The notes: a model not told the origin generated them from the sequence alone. A stretch of 64,000 nt of DNA from Bin87 sp965116785 (GCA_965116785.1 OZ220731.1:1178001-1242000), one strand, 5' to 3'. Numbered from the stretch's first letter, positions 8,048 through 16,845 are shown. Made by a program: numbers and translations.

Positions 8048-9505
8048 ATGCCAGCGAGGACGGGGGCCGAATATCTGGCCGGATTGAGAGAGCAGAATCG
8101 GGAAATCTGGATGGACGGGCGTCGGATCAATGACGTTACGGAGTTTCCGGGTCTCGCCAACGGAGCGCGGTCCGTGGCGCAGCTCTACGACATGCAGCAC
8201 GACGACGCTGTCGGCTGTTCGATGACCTACTCGTCGCCGTCCACCGGAGACCCCGTCGGGCTGTCGTTCATCATCCCGAAGACAAAAGACGACCTGGCGC
8301 GGCGTCGGGAGATGATGTCGCGATGGGCGCACGCCAGCTACGGCATGATGGGCCGGACACCCGACTTTTTGAACGTCACGATCATGTCCATGGCGGCGGC
8401 CGGGGACTTCTTCGGCGAGAACCGGCCGGAGTTCAAGCAGAACGTGGTCAACTACTATCAACACGTTCGCGAGAACGACCTGTGCATGACCCACACGCTG
8501 GTGAACCTGCAGCGGAACCGGGCTCCTTCCGCCACTTCCATGGACTACAGCACCGACGTCGCCCTGCACGTCGTGAAGGAAACCGACGCCGGGCTGGTGA
8601 TCCGGGGTCCCCGGGTGTTGGCGACGCTCGGGCCGCTGTCGGACGAGATAATGGTGTACCCGACCCGGTCGTCGCTGCTGGCGCGGGACGAAGACGCGCA
8701 CAAGTATGCCTTCGCTTTCTCGGTGCCCTGCGGCATTGACGGACTGAAGTTCATCTGCCGGGAAAGCTTCGACCTGGGCAAGTCCCACTTCGATCATCCG
8801 CTGGGTTCGCGCTTCGAAGAAATGGACGCCATCGTGTTCTTTGACGACGTGCTGGTGCCGTGGGAGCGCGTCTTTATGTACGGAGACCGGCACAAGTGCA
8901 ACAACATGTCCAACGAGACCGGGCAGTACGTGCACACCGGCCACCAGGTGGTGACCAAGAACGTGGCCAAGTGCGAGTTCATCACCGGAATCGCCAGCCT
9001 GATGGTGAAGACTCTGGGCAGCGGTGAGACGCCGCAGGTCCAGGGATTGCTGGGCGAGCTGGTGGAAAACCTGGAGATCACCAAGGCTTTGCTGACCCAG
9101 TCCGAGGTGAACGCGAAGATCGACGACTGGGGCGTGATGCTGCCGGACCGGGTGCCGCTGAACGTGGCGCGCAACCTGTTCATCAAGATGTATCCCCGGA
9201 TGGCCGAGATCATCCAGCTGTTGGGGTCCAGCAGCCTCATGGCCCTGCCGTCCGAAGGCGACTTCGGTGGACCCATGGGCGAGGTGCTGGACACCTACCT
9301 GGATACGGACACCGCAACGGCGCAGGAACGAGTGCGCCTGTTCCGGTTGGCGTGGGACGCGGCCTGCAGCTCGTTCGCCGGCCGCCAGGTGCTTTACGAG
9401 CGATATTTCCAGGGGGACTGGATGCGCAACGCGGCCCTGCTCCTGGGTATCTACAATCGGGAACCGCTGGAGCAGCAGGTCCGGGACTTTCTGGAAAGGG
9501 GCTGA
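8048..9505 (+). CDS. hpaB: 4-hydroxyphenylacetate 3-hydroxylase family oxygenase
   Basis: The 485-residue protein matches the HpaB/PvcC family of FADH2-dependent aromatic hydroxylases, which share an acyl-CoA dehydrogenase fold and ortho-hydroxylate phenols. Supporting stretches include MDGRRINDVT near the start, TYSSPSTGDPVGLSF, the HTLVNLQRNR block and the C-terminal FRLAWDAACSSFAGRQVLYE. A GGAGG ribosome-binding site precedes the ATG. These oxygenases need reduced flavin from a separate reductase (HpaC), but no such gene is nearby. Its exact phenolic or other substrate cannot be told. The gene symbol denotes the family only. Confidence 0.85.
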   Translation: MPARTGAEYLAGLREQNREIWMDGRRINDVTEFPGLANGARSVAQLYDMQHDDAVGCSMTYSSPSTGDPVGLSFIIPKTKDDLARRREMMSRWAHASYGMMGRTPDFLNVTIMSMAAAGDFFGENRPEFKQNVVNYYQHVRENDLCMTHTLVNLQRNRAPSATSMDYSTDVALHVVKETDAGLVIRGPRVLATLGPLSDEIMVYPTRSSLLARDEDAHKYAFAFSVPCGIDGLKFICRESFDLGKSHFDHPLGSRFEEMDAIVFFDDVLVPWERVFMYGDRHKCNNMSNETGQYVHTGHQVVTKNVAKCEFITGIASLMVKTLGSGETPQVQGLLGELVENLEITKALLTQSEVNAKIDDWGVMLPDRVPLNVARNLFIKMYPRMAEIIQLLGSSSLMALPSEGDFGGPMGEVLDTYLDTDTATAQERVRLFRLAWDAACSSFAGRQVLYERYFQGDWMRNAALLLGIYNREPLEQQVRDFLERG

Positions 9506-9562
9506 CCTCTCATGCCGGACGGTGGCTGGCTCGCCCGGCACAGGATGGCCCGTTAACGCCTG

Positions 9563-9586
9563 AGGGGCGACCAAAAGGTCGCCCCT
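9563..9586. repeat. AGGGGCGA palindrome, copy 1
   Basis: Perfect 10-bp inverted repeat AGGGGCGACC/GGTCGCCCCT with AAAA loop, lying between the convergent hpaB and pstS genes. It probably acts as a transcript end for both. Similar palindromes occur at 41743 and 52166 and, in diverged form, at 57964 and 61424. Confidence 0.7.
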
Positions 9587-9624
9587 GCCGGTTTCCCGCT
9601 CAGCGGGTAAAGAGGGGTACGTCC

Positions 9625-10809
9625 CTACCGCATCAAACCGTCGGCAATCGGGCCCTTGTAGGCGTCGTCGCCGCCGAAGACCGTGCCGGTCACGCCGCCG
9701 TCGAACTTTGACACCGCGAGGTCATACACTTCCTGCGGGTATGGGATGTAACCCACGGACGCCGCCAGCTTCTGGCCCTCCGGGCTCAGGTAGTAACGGA
9801 CGAACTCCGCGATGTGCGGATCCTGCGCAACGTCCGCCCGCACGTAGATGAACAGCGGACGGCTCAGTGGCGCATACGTCCCATTGTTGATCACCTCAGT
9901 CGTCGGCGCTACACATCCGTTCCCGCCGTCTATCGCCACGACCTTCACCTTGTCCCTGTTCTCCGCGTAGTACGCGTATCCAAAGTATCCCAGGCTGTAC
10001 TTGTCTCCGGACACCCCCTGCACCAGCACGTTGTCGTCCTCGGACGCCGTGAAGTCGCCCCGCGACACGCCTCCGTCTCCATTGATCGCTTCCGTGAAAT
10101 AGTCGAACGTCCCCGAGTCAATCCCCGGCGCGTACATCTTGATCTCTTCCACCGGCCAGGATGGGTCCACCTGGTTCCAGTGCGTCACCACTCCCTCAGA
10201 CTCCGGACTCCAGATCCGGTTCAGCTGCTCCACGCTCAGGCAATCCACAAAGTCGTTCTCTGGATTCACCACCACCGACAATCCGTCGATCGCCACCGGC
10301 AGCTCGATGTACTCCACTCCAGCCGCCAAACACACATCAACTTCCTTCTGCTTGATCGGCCGCGATGCGTCCGATATCACCGTCTCGTTGGCGCAGAACT
10401 TCTTGAAGCCTCCCCCGGTCCCGGAAATGCCCACGACCACGCGGACGTTCCCACCGGTCAGCCCGCCGAATTCCTCTGCCACCGCCTCCGTGATCGGGAA
10501 CACCGTCGACGATCCGTCAATCGGTATGTCCCCGGACAAGCCGGCGTACATGCTCGGGTCGACTGCCTTTTCCGCCTGACCTGCGCTGGAACCGGTGGAT
10601 CCGGTGGCTGCGGAACTGTCCGCAGTAGGGCTCACGGGGGCTGTGCTATCGGTGGCCGTGGAGCCCGCAGTGGCTCCGGACCCGGCCGGAGCCTCGTCTG
10701 CGGCACTGCAAGCTGCGCCCATGAGAACGGCCGCGCAGCCCAATGCGGCGACGGTCAGCAGCAACCGAAATGGAAATTGCTTCAGAGTAGCCATTGTAGC
10801 GGAACTCAT
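9625..10809 (-). CDS. pstS: Phosphate-binding lipoprotein of ABC transporter (PstS)
   Basis: This is an extracytoplasmic phosphate-binding protein, 394 residues. The N-terminus has a basic start, a hydrophobic stretch and a lipobox ending LMGAAC, followed by an Ala/Thr/Ser-rich linker of about 50 residues typical of lipoproteins on a monoderm or thin-envelope cell. Phosphate-site motifs include DGSSTVFPIT, GISGTGGGFKKFC, SDASRPIK and SGTFDYF. The ATG at 10809 has AGGAGG 5 bases upstream; an in-frame upstream extension runs through hairpins and is rejected. No pstC, pstA, pstB or phoU lies beside it, so it is an orphan binding protein here. Confidence 0.93.
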   Translation of the reverse strand: MSSATMATLKQFPFRLLLTVAALGCAAVLMGAACSAADEAPAGSGATAGSTATDSTAPVSPTADSSAATGSTGSSAGQAEKAVDPSMYAGLSGDIPIDGSSTVFPITEAVAEEFGGLTGGNVRVVVGISGTGGGFKKFCANETVISDASRPIKQKEVDVCLAAGVEYIELPVAIDGLSVVVNPENDFVDCLSVEQLNRIWSPESEGVVTHWNQVDPSWPVEEIKMYAPGIDSGTFDYFTEAINGDGGVSRGDFTASEDDNVLVQGVSGDKYSLGYFGYAYYAENRDKVKVVAIDGGNGCVAPTTEVINNGTYAPLSRPLFIYVRADVAQDPHIAEFVRYYLSPEGQKLAASVGYIPYPQEVYDLAVSKFDGGVTGTVFGGDDAYKGPIADGLMR

Positions 10810-10981
10810 TAATCCTCCTGAAGATGAAACTTGGATCGGCTCTCCTGTGGATCGCCGCAAATCGCCCCGGCGAATCGTGGCCGCCGTGGGCCGAACGCGC
10901 CAGTGTTCAATAGGCATCCCTCCTGATGTCCTCTTCCATATTCGTATGGATTGACACACCCAACCCCGCGCTGGGCGCGGC

Positions 10982-11011
10982 AAAAAATTAGCGAAATCGA
11001 ACGATTTCGCT
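10982..11011 (-). terminator. Minus-strand terminator T2 upstream of pstS
   Basis: Perfect 10-bp inverted repeat AGCGAAATCG/CGATTTCGCT (10990-11011) followed on the minus strand by TAATTTTTTGCC. It lies 180 bases ahead of the pstS start, so it may act as an attenuator or end an upstream small RNA. Flanks resemble those of terminator T1. Confidence 0.75.
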
Positions 11012-11032
11012 GGAAGTTGTCGAGAGCGCATT

Positions 11033-11096
11033 CCACCTCCGCTGCAAGTGCGAGGGGTGCGATTGGCTGCTCCCCCTCGAAGTGCAGCGGAGGTGG
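11033..11096. repeat. 64-nt long inverted repeat (hairpin) between two terminators
   Basis: Arms 11033-11046 and 11083-11096 pair over 14 bp, then, after a 4/3-nt internal loop, 11051-11057 and 11073-11079 pair over 7 more bp around a 15-nt loop. It lies between terminators T1 and T2 on the minus strand. No open frame covers it credibly. It could be part of a structured RNA. Confidence 0.7.
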
Positions 11097-11120
11097 CTCG
11101 GCAACCCGGAGTGCAACGGG

Positions 11121-11150
11121 CAAAAAAATAACGGGGGACGAATCCCCCGT
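11121..11150 (-). terminator. Minus-strand terminator T1 downstream of pepP
   Basis: Stem ACGGGGGA/TCCCCCGT (11131-11150, loop CGAA) followed on the minus strand by TATTTTTTTGCC. It lies 170 bases past the pepP stop and is its likely terminator. Confidence 0.8.
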
Positions 11151-11320
11151 GGAAGCAAAAAGCGAAGTCTCGCTGGGTTCGATCGCGGCAGGCGGGTCAT
11201 TCACCGGCGCCGCGTCCGCCACAGCAGGTGCAGCGGGCCACGGTACTTCATTTGGCAATTTCATCACGATGACTTCCGCGATTACCGTAGTTGTGGGCAT
11301 GTAATCAACTGGCGGGGGTC

Positions 11321-12649
11321 TCAGCGTGAGTCGGCCACGATTGATTCAAGCTCGTCCGGGTCTTTCGGTATGGCAGCGGACAGCACGCGGCACCCGTCTT
11401 CAGTGACCAGCACATCGTCCTCGATGCGAATGCCTATCCCGCGATAGATGTCAGGAGCCTGCCTGGCCTGGGGACCGAAATAAAGCCCCGGTTCTATCGT
11501 GAGCACCATCCCGGGGCGCAAGCGCACCTGTCCCCGATCGTCCCGGTAGGGGCCACTGTCGTGCACGTCCAAGCCCAGCCAATGTGAGGTGGCGTGCATA
11601 TAGTAGTCCCGGTACGACTGTTGCTCCATGATGCCGTCAACGCTGCCCGTCATCACGCCCAAATCGACCAAACCCTGCACCAGAGTCCTCGTTGCCGTCC
11701 GGTGCACGTCATCGAAACCCGCGCCGGGCTTGACGTCCGCGATGGCCTTCCTCTGGGACTCGAGAGTCAGCTCGTACATGGCCCGTTGCGGAGGCGTGAA
11801 TTTACCGGAAACCGGCCACGTCCGTGTGACGTCGGCGGTGTAGAAGCCGTACTCAGCGCCAGCGTCGATAAGCAACAGGTCCTCAGGGCCCAGGGCGTCT
11901 CGGTTCCGAATGTAGTGCAGGACGCATGCATTGGCCCCGCCGGCGACGATGGACGGATACCCGTTGCGCGGCGAGCCCAGCTGCCGGAATGGTCCCTCCA
12001 GAGCCGCCTGAACTTCGTACTCGTGGACGCCCGGCGCCGCAGTCCGCATGGCCGCCGCAAAGCCGTGGGCGGTAATGTCGATGGCGTGCTGGAGGAGGGC
12101 GATTTCCTTGTCGGTCTTGATCTGCCGCATCAGGTCGATAGTTGCCGTAGGATCCTCGATGCGGCGCACGGGCTTCGCGCCTCTCTGCGCCATTCCGCGG
12201 CGGCGCTTGACGAGGCTGGAAATGATCCCGTCCACGCGGTCGTCACTGCCCAGGGCATAGTAGACCGTGTCATAGTCCGCGAGCAGCTCCGGAAGCTGGC
12301 TGTCCAACTTGTCGACCGGGTAAGCGGCATTGGCTCCCAGGGCTCCCACGGCGCCGCGAACACCGGCGCGATGACCGACCCAGATCTCGAAGGTGGGATC
12401 ATAGGGACGCACGAATAGGGTGTAAGGAGTGTCGGAACCGGGGCGCAGCACGGCTACGGCGTCGGGCTCATCGAATCCGGTCAGATACCAGAAAGTGGAC
12501 GGCTGCCGGTACTCGTGGTCGACATCGCTGTTGCGAGCGGCGTCGTGGCCGGCAGCGAGCACAATCGCTCCGGTGGACAGGGTCTCCATCAGCCGTCTGC
12601 GGCGGCTGTTGAACTCGCGCGGTTGGGTAGCCAGGACGTCAGCGCTCAT
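11321..12649 (-). CDS. pepP: Xaa-Pro aminopeptidase (M24B metallopeptidase)
   Basis: This cytoplasmic peptidase, 442 residues, removes N-terminal residues before proline. An N-terminal creatinase-like domain (about residues 1-170, with NSDVDHEYRQPSTFWYLTGF) precedes the pita-bread catalytic domain. The five metal ligands are visible in order: Asp in LLIDAGAEYG, Asp in TADVTRTWP, His in ATSHWLGLDVHD, Glu in LTIEPGLYF and Glu in IRIEDDVLV. The length and layout match PepP. No signal peptide is present. Upstream (minus) lies a 490-base intergenic region that should hold its promoter. Confidence 0.93.
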   Translation of the reverse strand: MSADVLATQPREFNSRRRRLMETLSTGAIVLAAGHDAARNSDVDHEYRQPSTFWYLTGFDEPDAVAVLRPGSDTPYTLFVRPYDPTFEIWVGHRAGVRGAVGALGANAAYPVDKLDSQLPELLADYDTVYYALGSDDRVDGIISSLVKRRRGMAQRGAKPVRRIEDPTATIDLMRQIKTDKEIALLQHAIDITAHGFAAAMRTAAPGVHEYEVQAALEGPFRQLGSPRNGYPSIVAGGANACVLHYIRNRDALGPEDLLLIDAGAEYGFYTADVTRTWPVSGKFTPPQRAMYELTLESQRKAIADVKPGAGFDDVHRTATRTLVQGLVDLGVMTGSVDGIMEQQSYRDYYMHATSHWLGLDVHDSGPYRDDRGQVRLRPGMVLTIEPGLYFGPQARQAPDIYRGIGIRIEDDVLVTEDGCRVLSAAIPKDPDELESIVADSR

Positions 12650-13141
12650 TGAGAAAGTGGCTCGCTACCGGTGGTCGTGATCGGTAATTCGTTTGGGTTT
12701 TGGCCGCACGAAGTTTACCAGACATAGACTGCACACTCAAACGTCTGACATAGATCGATGCCGGATTTTCGATCGCCATTGCCAAGGGCGGAAGCGACAT
12801 GGCAATCCCATCCACTCGGGCAACCGCTACTCTCGCCGGGCGACCGCCGCGCCGATGGCAAAGCCCGCCAACTCTTTCGAGTTGCCCAATGTCGGGCCAG
12901 TTGACTGCCAATGGCGCTTGTTGCTAGGCTTCGCGGTTGACCGATTGATCTGGCAGGTTTATTGACGCGAGCGCTCCGCAATTAGGAAGTCATTGGCCTG
13001 GTCCACGCTTTCCCGCTGCTCGACGTGCTCCAGAATGTTCCCGCCGAGAGCTGAACTGTGGCCCGTCCGTAGTTGGTGAATACCCGCTCGTTCGCGCACC
13101 GACCAGTAAGCTATCCGGCGGCTGCCTCGGCGCAATTCTGA
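12650..13141. other. Intergenic region between divergent pepP and znuA
   Basis: About 490 bases without a credible gene. It should carry divergent promoters. I note two ACATAGA heptamers (12722 and 12748, 26 bases apart), which might be a regulator site, and no clear Zur-like palindrome. The short frames here lack ribosome-binding sites. Confidence 0.5.
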
Positions 13142-14356
13142 ATGGCAGGCGCAGATATGCCCCAAGCGATCATAACGAGCATCCAGCACGCAGCCAGCAT
13201 CGCCTGGCCGATCCAGCCTTGGGCATCCGTACGTCGCGTGCTGACGCTCACGGCTTTTATCGTTGCCCTGTTGCTTACCGCCCCGGCCTGTGCCGGCGCA
13301 GCGCCGGGCGAATCAGAGGACTCAGGTGCGGCGGCGGGCGCCGAAACCGACAAGCTCACCGTCGTGACCACTCTAAACATCGTCGCCGACTGGGTGGCCG
13401 CCGTAGGCGGAGACGCGGTGGTTGTCGCGTCACTGTTGCCAGCCGACGCAGACCCCCATAACTACAAACCCGGCGCACAGGACGTTGCTAAAGTAGCCGA
13501 GGCTGACCTGGTGGTCACAATCGGGCAGGGGCTGGAGGACCAATGGGTAAACGACCTGGTTTCGAGGGTCGCCAAAGACACCGACGCCATCGTGTCCTTG
13601 CACCAATATATCGATCTCCTTGAGTACGAAGAGGAGGAGCGGACCGACCGCGACCATGGCGACGCTGACCATGACCATGGCGACGCTGACCATGACCACG
13701 CGGACGCTGACCATGACCATGGCGATGCCGACCATGACCACGGCGATGCCGACCATGACCACGGCGACGCTGACCATGACCACGGCGACGCTGACCATGA
13801 CCACGGCGACGCTGACCATGACCACGGGCCACTGGACCCGCATTTCTGGTTCGACCCCTTGCGTGTCAAAGACGCGGCGCTTGGCATCGCCGAAAGCCTG
13901 GCCGCCGCCGACCCTGACCGCCGCTCTGAGTACGAGTCTGACTCCGCCACCTACGCCGCCGAGTTGGACACGCTCCACTCATGGATTGTGGAGCAGGTTG
14001 GGGCGGTGCCCGAGGAGCGTCGGCTGCTGGTTTCTTCCCACGATAGCCTGCGGTACTTTGCCCACCGCTATGGCTTCAAAGTCGTGGGGGCGGTCAAACC
14101 GCCCTCAGGCCAGGAAGAACCTACTGCCCAGGAGATGGCGGAGTTGGTGGAGCACATCAAGGAGGAACGTGTTCCGGCGATTTTCTCTGAGGACATCTTC
14201 GCTCCCCGACTGTCACAGAGGATCGCTGAAGAAACCGGCGTGCAGGTAGTTTCGGCTCTGCGCACCAGCTCCCTGGGCGAACCGGGCAGCGCGACCGGCA
14301 CCTACCTGGGGTTCATGCGTTACAACGTCCGCGTAATCGTGGATGCACTGAAGTAG
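13142..14356 (+). CDS. znuA: Zinc ABC transporter substrate-binding protein with His-rich loop
   Basis: This cluster A-I binding protein (404 residues) captures Zn2+ (or Mn2+) outside the membrane. A hydrophobic N-terminal segment ending LLLTAPACAGA acts as signal; the Cys may be lipidated, although APAC is a weak lipobox. Metal-binding His occur in DPHNYKP, DPHFWFDP and SHDSLRYFAHRYG, and the last acidic ligand is in IFSEDIF. Between the first two ligands lies a His/Asp-rich loop of eight heptads (DHGDADH) typical of zinc rather than manganese carriers, here unusually regular. The gene is 2 bases ahead of the ATPase gene, then the permease: a standard uptake operon. Confidence 0.93.
   Translation: MAGADMPQAIITSIQHAASIAWPIQPWASVRRVLTLTAFIVALLLTAPACAGAAPGESEDSGAAAGAETDKLTVVTTLNIVADWVAAVGGDAVVVASLLPADADPHNYKPGAQDVAKVAEADLVVTIGQGLEDQWVNDLVSRVAKDTDAIVSLHQYIDLLEYEEEERTDRDHGDADHDHGDADHDHADADHDHGDADHDHGDADHDHGDADHDHGDADHDHGDADHDHGPLDPHFWFDPLRVKDAALGIAESLAAADPDRRSEYESDSATYAAELDTLHSWIVEQVGAVPEERRLLVSSHDSLRYFAHRYGFKVVGAVKPPSGQEEPTAQEMAELVEHIKEERVPAIFSEDIFAPRLSQRIAEETGVQVVSALRTSSLGEPGSATGTYLGFMRYNVRVIVDALK
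13652..13819 (+). repeat. Eight tandem 21-bp repeats encoding the ZnuA His loop
   Basis: Eight near-identical 21-bp units (GACCAYGGCGAYGCYGACCAT type) encode DHGDADH repeated, with one Gly to Ala change in unit 3. Copy number is likely to vary between strains by slippage. Confidence 0.95.
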
Positions 14357-14358
14357 CC

Positions 14359-15081
14359 ATGGCCTGTCATGGATCCGCGTCCCGCTTGGCCTTCGAGGAT
14401 CTGACTGTCCACGTCAACGGGCTGCTGGTACTGGACCGAATCAATTTTGAGGTCGGCTCCGGATGCCTGGTGGGCGTGCTGGGTCCCAATGGAGCGGGGA
14501 AGAGCACCCTGTTCAACACCATCGCGTCGTTGCTACGTCCCACCTCAGGCCGAGTGCTGATTAATGGCCGTTCGCCGGAAGATGCGCGGCGCCAGGTGGC
14601 CTACTTGACGCAGTACGAGCGGATCAACACCCGTATCCCCATGAGCGCGTGGGACGTGGTGATGCAGGGCCGAGTGCGGGAGATCGGCTGGTTCCGCTGG
14701 CCCGGCCGCGCGGACCGGGAGATCGTCCGCAGGGCCCTGGAAACGGTAGAGATGTCGCCCTTCCGCAATGCTCAGATTACCGAGCTGTCAGGCGGGCAGC
14801 GCAAACGGGTCTTTATCGCCCGTTCCCTCGCCCAGGGCGCCAGCATCCTGCTGCTGGATGAACCCTTCTCCGGGGTGGACATCCCCTCTCAGTCGGCCCT
14901 GCTGGACGTATTGCTGAGGCTCCGGGACGAGGGTCACACCATCTTGATGTCGTCTCACGACATCATCCAGATGTTCGAGATTTGCGACGACTACCTGCCC
15001 CTGAACTGCGAGCCGGAGGCGTTGGAGCGCATCAATCTACGCCGGCAGCAATCCCAGCCTCCTTACCCGGTCGGGACATGA
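14359..15081 (+). CDS. znuC: Zinc/manganese ABC transporter ATP-binding protein
   Basis: The ATPase subunit of the zinc uptake system, 240 residues. Walker A is GPNGAGKST, the Q-loop lies in YLTQYERIN, the signature is LSGGQRKRVFIARSL, Walker B is ILLLDEPFSGVD and the switch His is in MSSHD. Its start is 2 bases after the znuA stop, and the permease gene begins 49 bases after its stop. It is presumably the ATPase for the adjacent permease and could also serve the two other permeases in the window, which have no ATPase beside them. Confidence 0.92.
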   Translation: MACHGSASRLAFEDLTVHVNGLLVLDRINFEVGSGCLVGVLGPNGAGKSTLFNTIASLLRPTSGRVLINGRSPEDARRQVAYLTQYERINTRIPMSAWDVVMQGRVREIGWFRWPGRADREIVRRALETVEMSPFRNAQITELSGGQRKRVFIARSLAQGASILLLDEPFSGVDIPSQSALLDVLLRLRDEGHTILMSSHDIIQMFEICDDYLPLNCEPEALERINLRRQQSQPPYPVGT

Positions 15082-15130
15082 ACGGGCCGGCCGCGTTCTC
15101 TCCCACGACGATGCCCCGGCGGGGGCGGTC

Positions 15131-15994
15131 ATGGATGCCATAGTCGAAGGACTGCTGGGTCCCCTCCAGTACAGCTTCATGCAGCGGGCATTGGTCGTGT
15201 CCCTGCTGGTGGGGGTTATGTGCCCAGTGTTGGGCGTTTACGTGGTGACCCGCGGGTTGGGCTTCGTGGGCGACGCCCTGGCCCACTCCGTGCTGCCGGG
15301 GATGGTGGCCGCCTTCATGCTGGGTTTCAGCCCCTTCGCCGGCACCATTCCGGTGGCCGTCGCCGTGGCCCTGCTGATCGGCTACCTGGTCAAGCGTGTC
15401 GGCGTCGGCGAGGACACTTCGGTAGGCATTACTTTTGCCGGGCTGTTCGCCCTGGGACTGGTCATGTTGACCGCCGCGCGCGGCCTGCCGGTTGACCTGG
15501 AGGACATTCTCCTGGGCCAGGTTCTCGGAGTGTCGCAAACCGATGTCTACATCACGCTGTCCTTGGTGGGAGCGGTTTTGGCGCTGGTTTTTGTCATCCG
15601 CAAAGAACTGCTTTTCGCCAACTTCGACCCCACGGGCGCGCTGGTCATGGGGTTGCCAACCAACCTGCTGGAATACACGCTGCTGGTCCTGCTGGCAGTG
15701 GTCACCGTGATTTCGCTTCAAGCCGTGGGCATCGTGCTGGTGGTATCCATGCTGATAACTCCGGCGGCCACTGCGTTGCTGCTGGTGCGCAACTTCTACC
15801 GGGCGCTGCTGTTGGGAGTGGCGCTGGGGGTTGCCGCCGCCTTCAGCGGGCTGTACGTGTCCTTCTACTTCAACCTGCCTTCGGGTCCGGTGATGGCGCT
15901 CCTGACCACCATCTTTTTCATCACGGCGCTGGGCTGGAAGCAGGGCGTCGCCCGGTTCGCCGGTGCCGGGCGGCGAGGCGAGGCCCCCCGTTAG
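15131..15994 (+). CDS. znuB: Zinc/manganese ABC transporter permease
   Basis: A 287-residue integral membrane protein of the ABC-3 family with about 8-9 hydrophobic segments. Family hallmarks are the N-terminal QRALVVSLLVG, the GLGFVGDALAHSVLPG loop and the EYTLLVLLAVVTVISLQAVG segment near the C-terminal third. It completes a znuA-znuC-znuB operon. Its last 4 bases overlap the end of the opposite-strand permease, so the two are convergent. Confidence 0.92.
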   Translation: MDAIVEGLLGPLQYSFMQRALVVSLLVGVMCPVLGVYVVTRGLGFVGDALAHSVLPGMVAAFMLGFSPFAGTIPVAVAVALLIGYLVKRVGVGEDTSVGITFAGLFALGLVMLTAARGLPVDLEDILLGQVLGVSQTDVYITLSLVGAVLALVFVIRKELLFANFDPTGALVMGLPTNLLEYTLLVLLAVVTVISLQAVGIVLVVSMLITPAATALLLVRNFYRALLLGVALGVAAAFSGLYVSFYFNLPSGPVMALLTTIFFITALGWKQGVARFAGAGRRGEAPR

Positions 15995-16845
15995 ACGCCC
16001 GACCGATCCCGCCGGATCCAGGACATCAAAAAGCCCCGACGCGGCGAAAAAGCGACTAACAAGAGGAGCAGACCTACAGATGCGACCACAATGGTCGGCC
16101 CGGTAGGCAAATCAAAATAGTAGGAGCAATACAGACCTACCACCACCGCGAGCAGGGCGCAGGCGACACTCGCGATCATGATCGACGACAGCGTTCGCGC
16201 GAGCATCGTGCCGGTTACCGACGGCACAACCAGCAGGGACATCACCATGACGTTTCCCACGGTCTTGATAGCCGCAACCGTCGTCAGGGCAACCAGAAGC
16301 GGCAGCATGTATTCGAGGAATCGCACCGGCACGCCCGCAGCTTCAGCGACGGTGGAGTCATAGGTGGTGAAGACCAATTCCTTGTAGAAGGCCCAGACCA
16401 CCGCGGTGACTCCGAGCGCGAGAACGCCAACGCTTAGAACGTCGAACCACGAAGCTCCCAGCACGTTGCCGAAAAGGATTCCCAGCAGATCTCCGGCGTA
16501 GCGCTGCAACGAGTTGATGATGATCACGCCGACCGCGAAGCCGCCGGCAAACATTACTCCGATAATCGCGTCGATTCGGACACCGGAGCGCCGGGACAGG
16601 GCAGATATCACCAGCGAAGCCGGCACGGCCCAGCAGAGCGCTCCGACGAACACGTTGGCGCCAAAAACAAAGGCGACCCCCATTCCGGTCAGCGACGAAT
16701 GAGCGATTGCGTCGCCGAGAAAAGCCATGCCTCGCAGGACCACGAACGTGCCCACGATGCCGCAGGCGGTGGCCGCCAGGGCGGACACCAACAGCGCGCG
16801 CTGCATGAATCCGTACTGCATCGGCTCGATGATCAGGTCGAGCAC
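15991..16845 (-). CDS. Second zinc/manganese-type ABC permease
   Basis: A 284-residue ABC-3 permease, clearly paralogous to the convergent ZnuB: QYGFMQRALLVSALAATAC, GMAFLGDAIAHSSLTG and AAIKTVGNVMVMSLLVVPSV. The start is GTG at 16845. It has no binding protein or ATPase on its own strand; the upstream neighbour is a glycosyltransferase. It may pair with the ZnuC next door to make a heteromeric channel, or serve a different metal. The convergent arrangement with an overlapping stop is unusual for subunits of one transporter. Confidence 0.9.
   Translation of the reverse strand: MLDLIIEPMQYGFMQRALLVSALAATACGIVGTFVVLRGMAFLGDAIAHSSLTGMGVAFVFGANVFVGALCWAVPASLVISALSRRSGVRIDAIIGVMFAGGFAVGVIIINSLQRYAGDLLGILFGNVLGASWFDVLSVGVLALGVTAVVWAFYKELVFTTYDSTVAEAAGVPVRFLEYMLPLLVALTTVAAIKTVGNVMVMSLLVVPSVTGTMLARTLSSIMIASVACALLAVVVGLYCSYYFDLPTGPTIVVASVGLLLLLVAFSPRRGFLMSWIRRDRSGV

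Noticed and set aside
7970..9574. Long minus-strand open frame opposite hpaB
   Set aside because: It is a shadow of the GC-rich hpaB gene: Arg/His/Val-rich, no family match, whereas hpaB has clear motifs and a ribosome-binding site.
10809..11304. Overlapping open frames upstream of pstS
   Set aside because: They run through hairpins and terminators, lack ribosome-binding sites and give Ala/Pro/Ser-rich or Arg-rich translations of no family.
12722..12754. Two ACATAGA heptamers as a Zur or Mur operator
   Set aside because: They are direct, not inverted, and do not match the AT-rich Zur palindrome; two short matches are weak evidence.
13652..13819. Tandem repeats might be taken for a CRISPR array
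   Set aside because: The 21-bp units are contiguous without spacers and encode a His-rich loop in frame with ZnuA.
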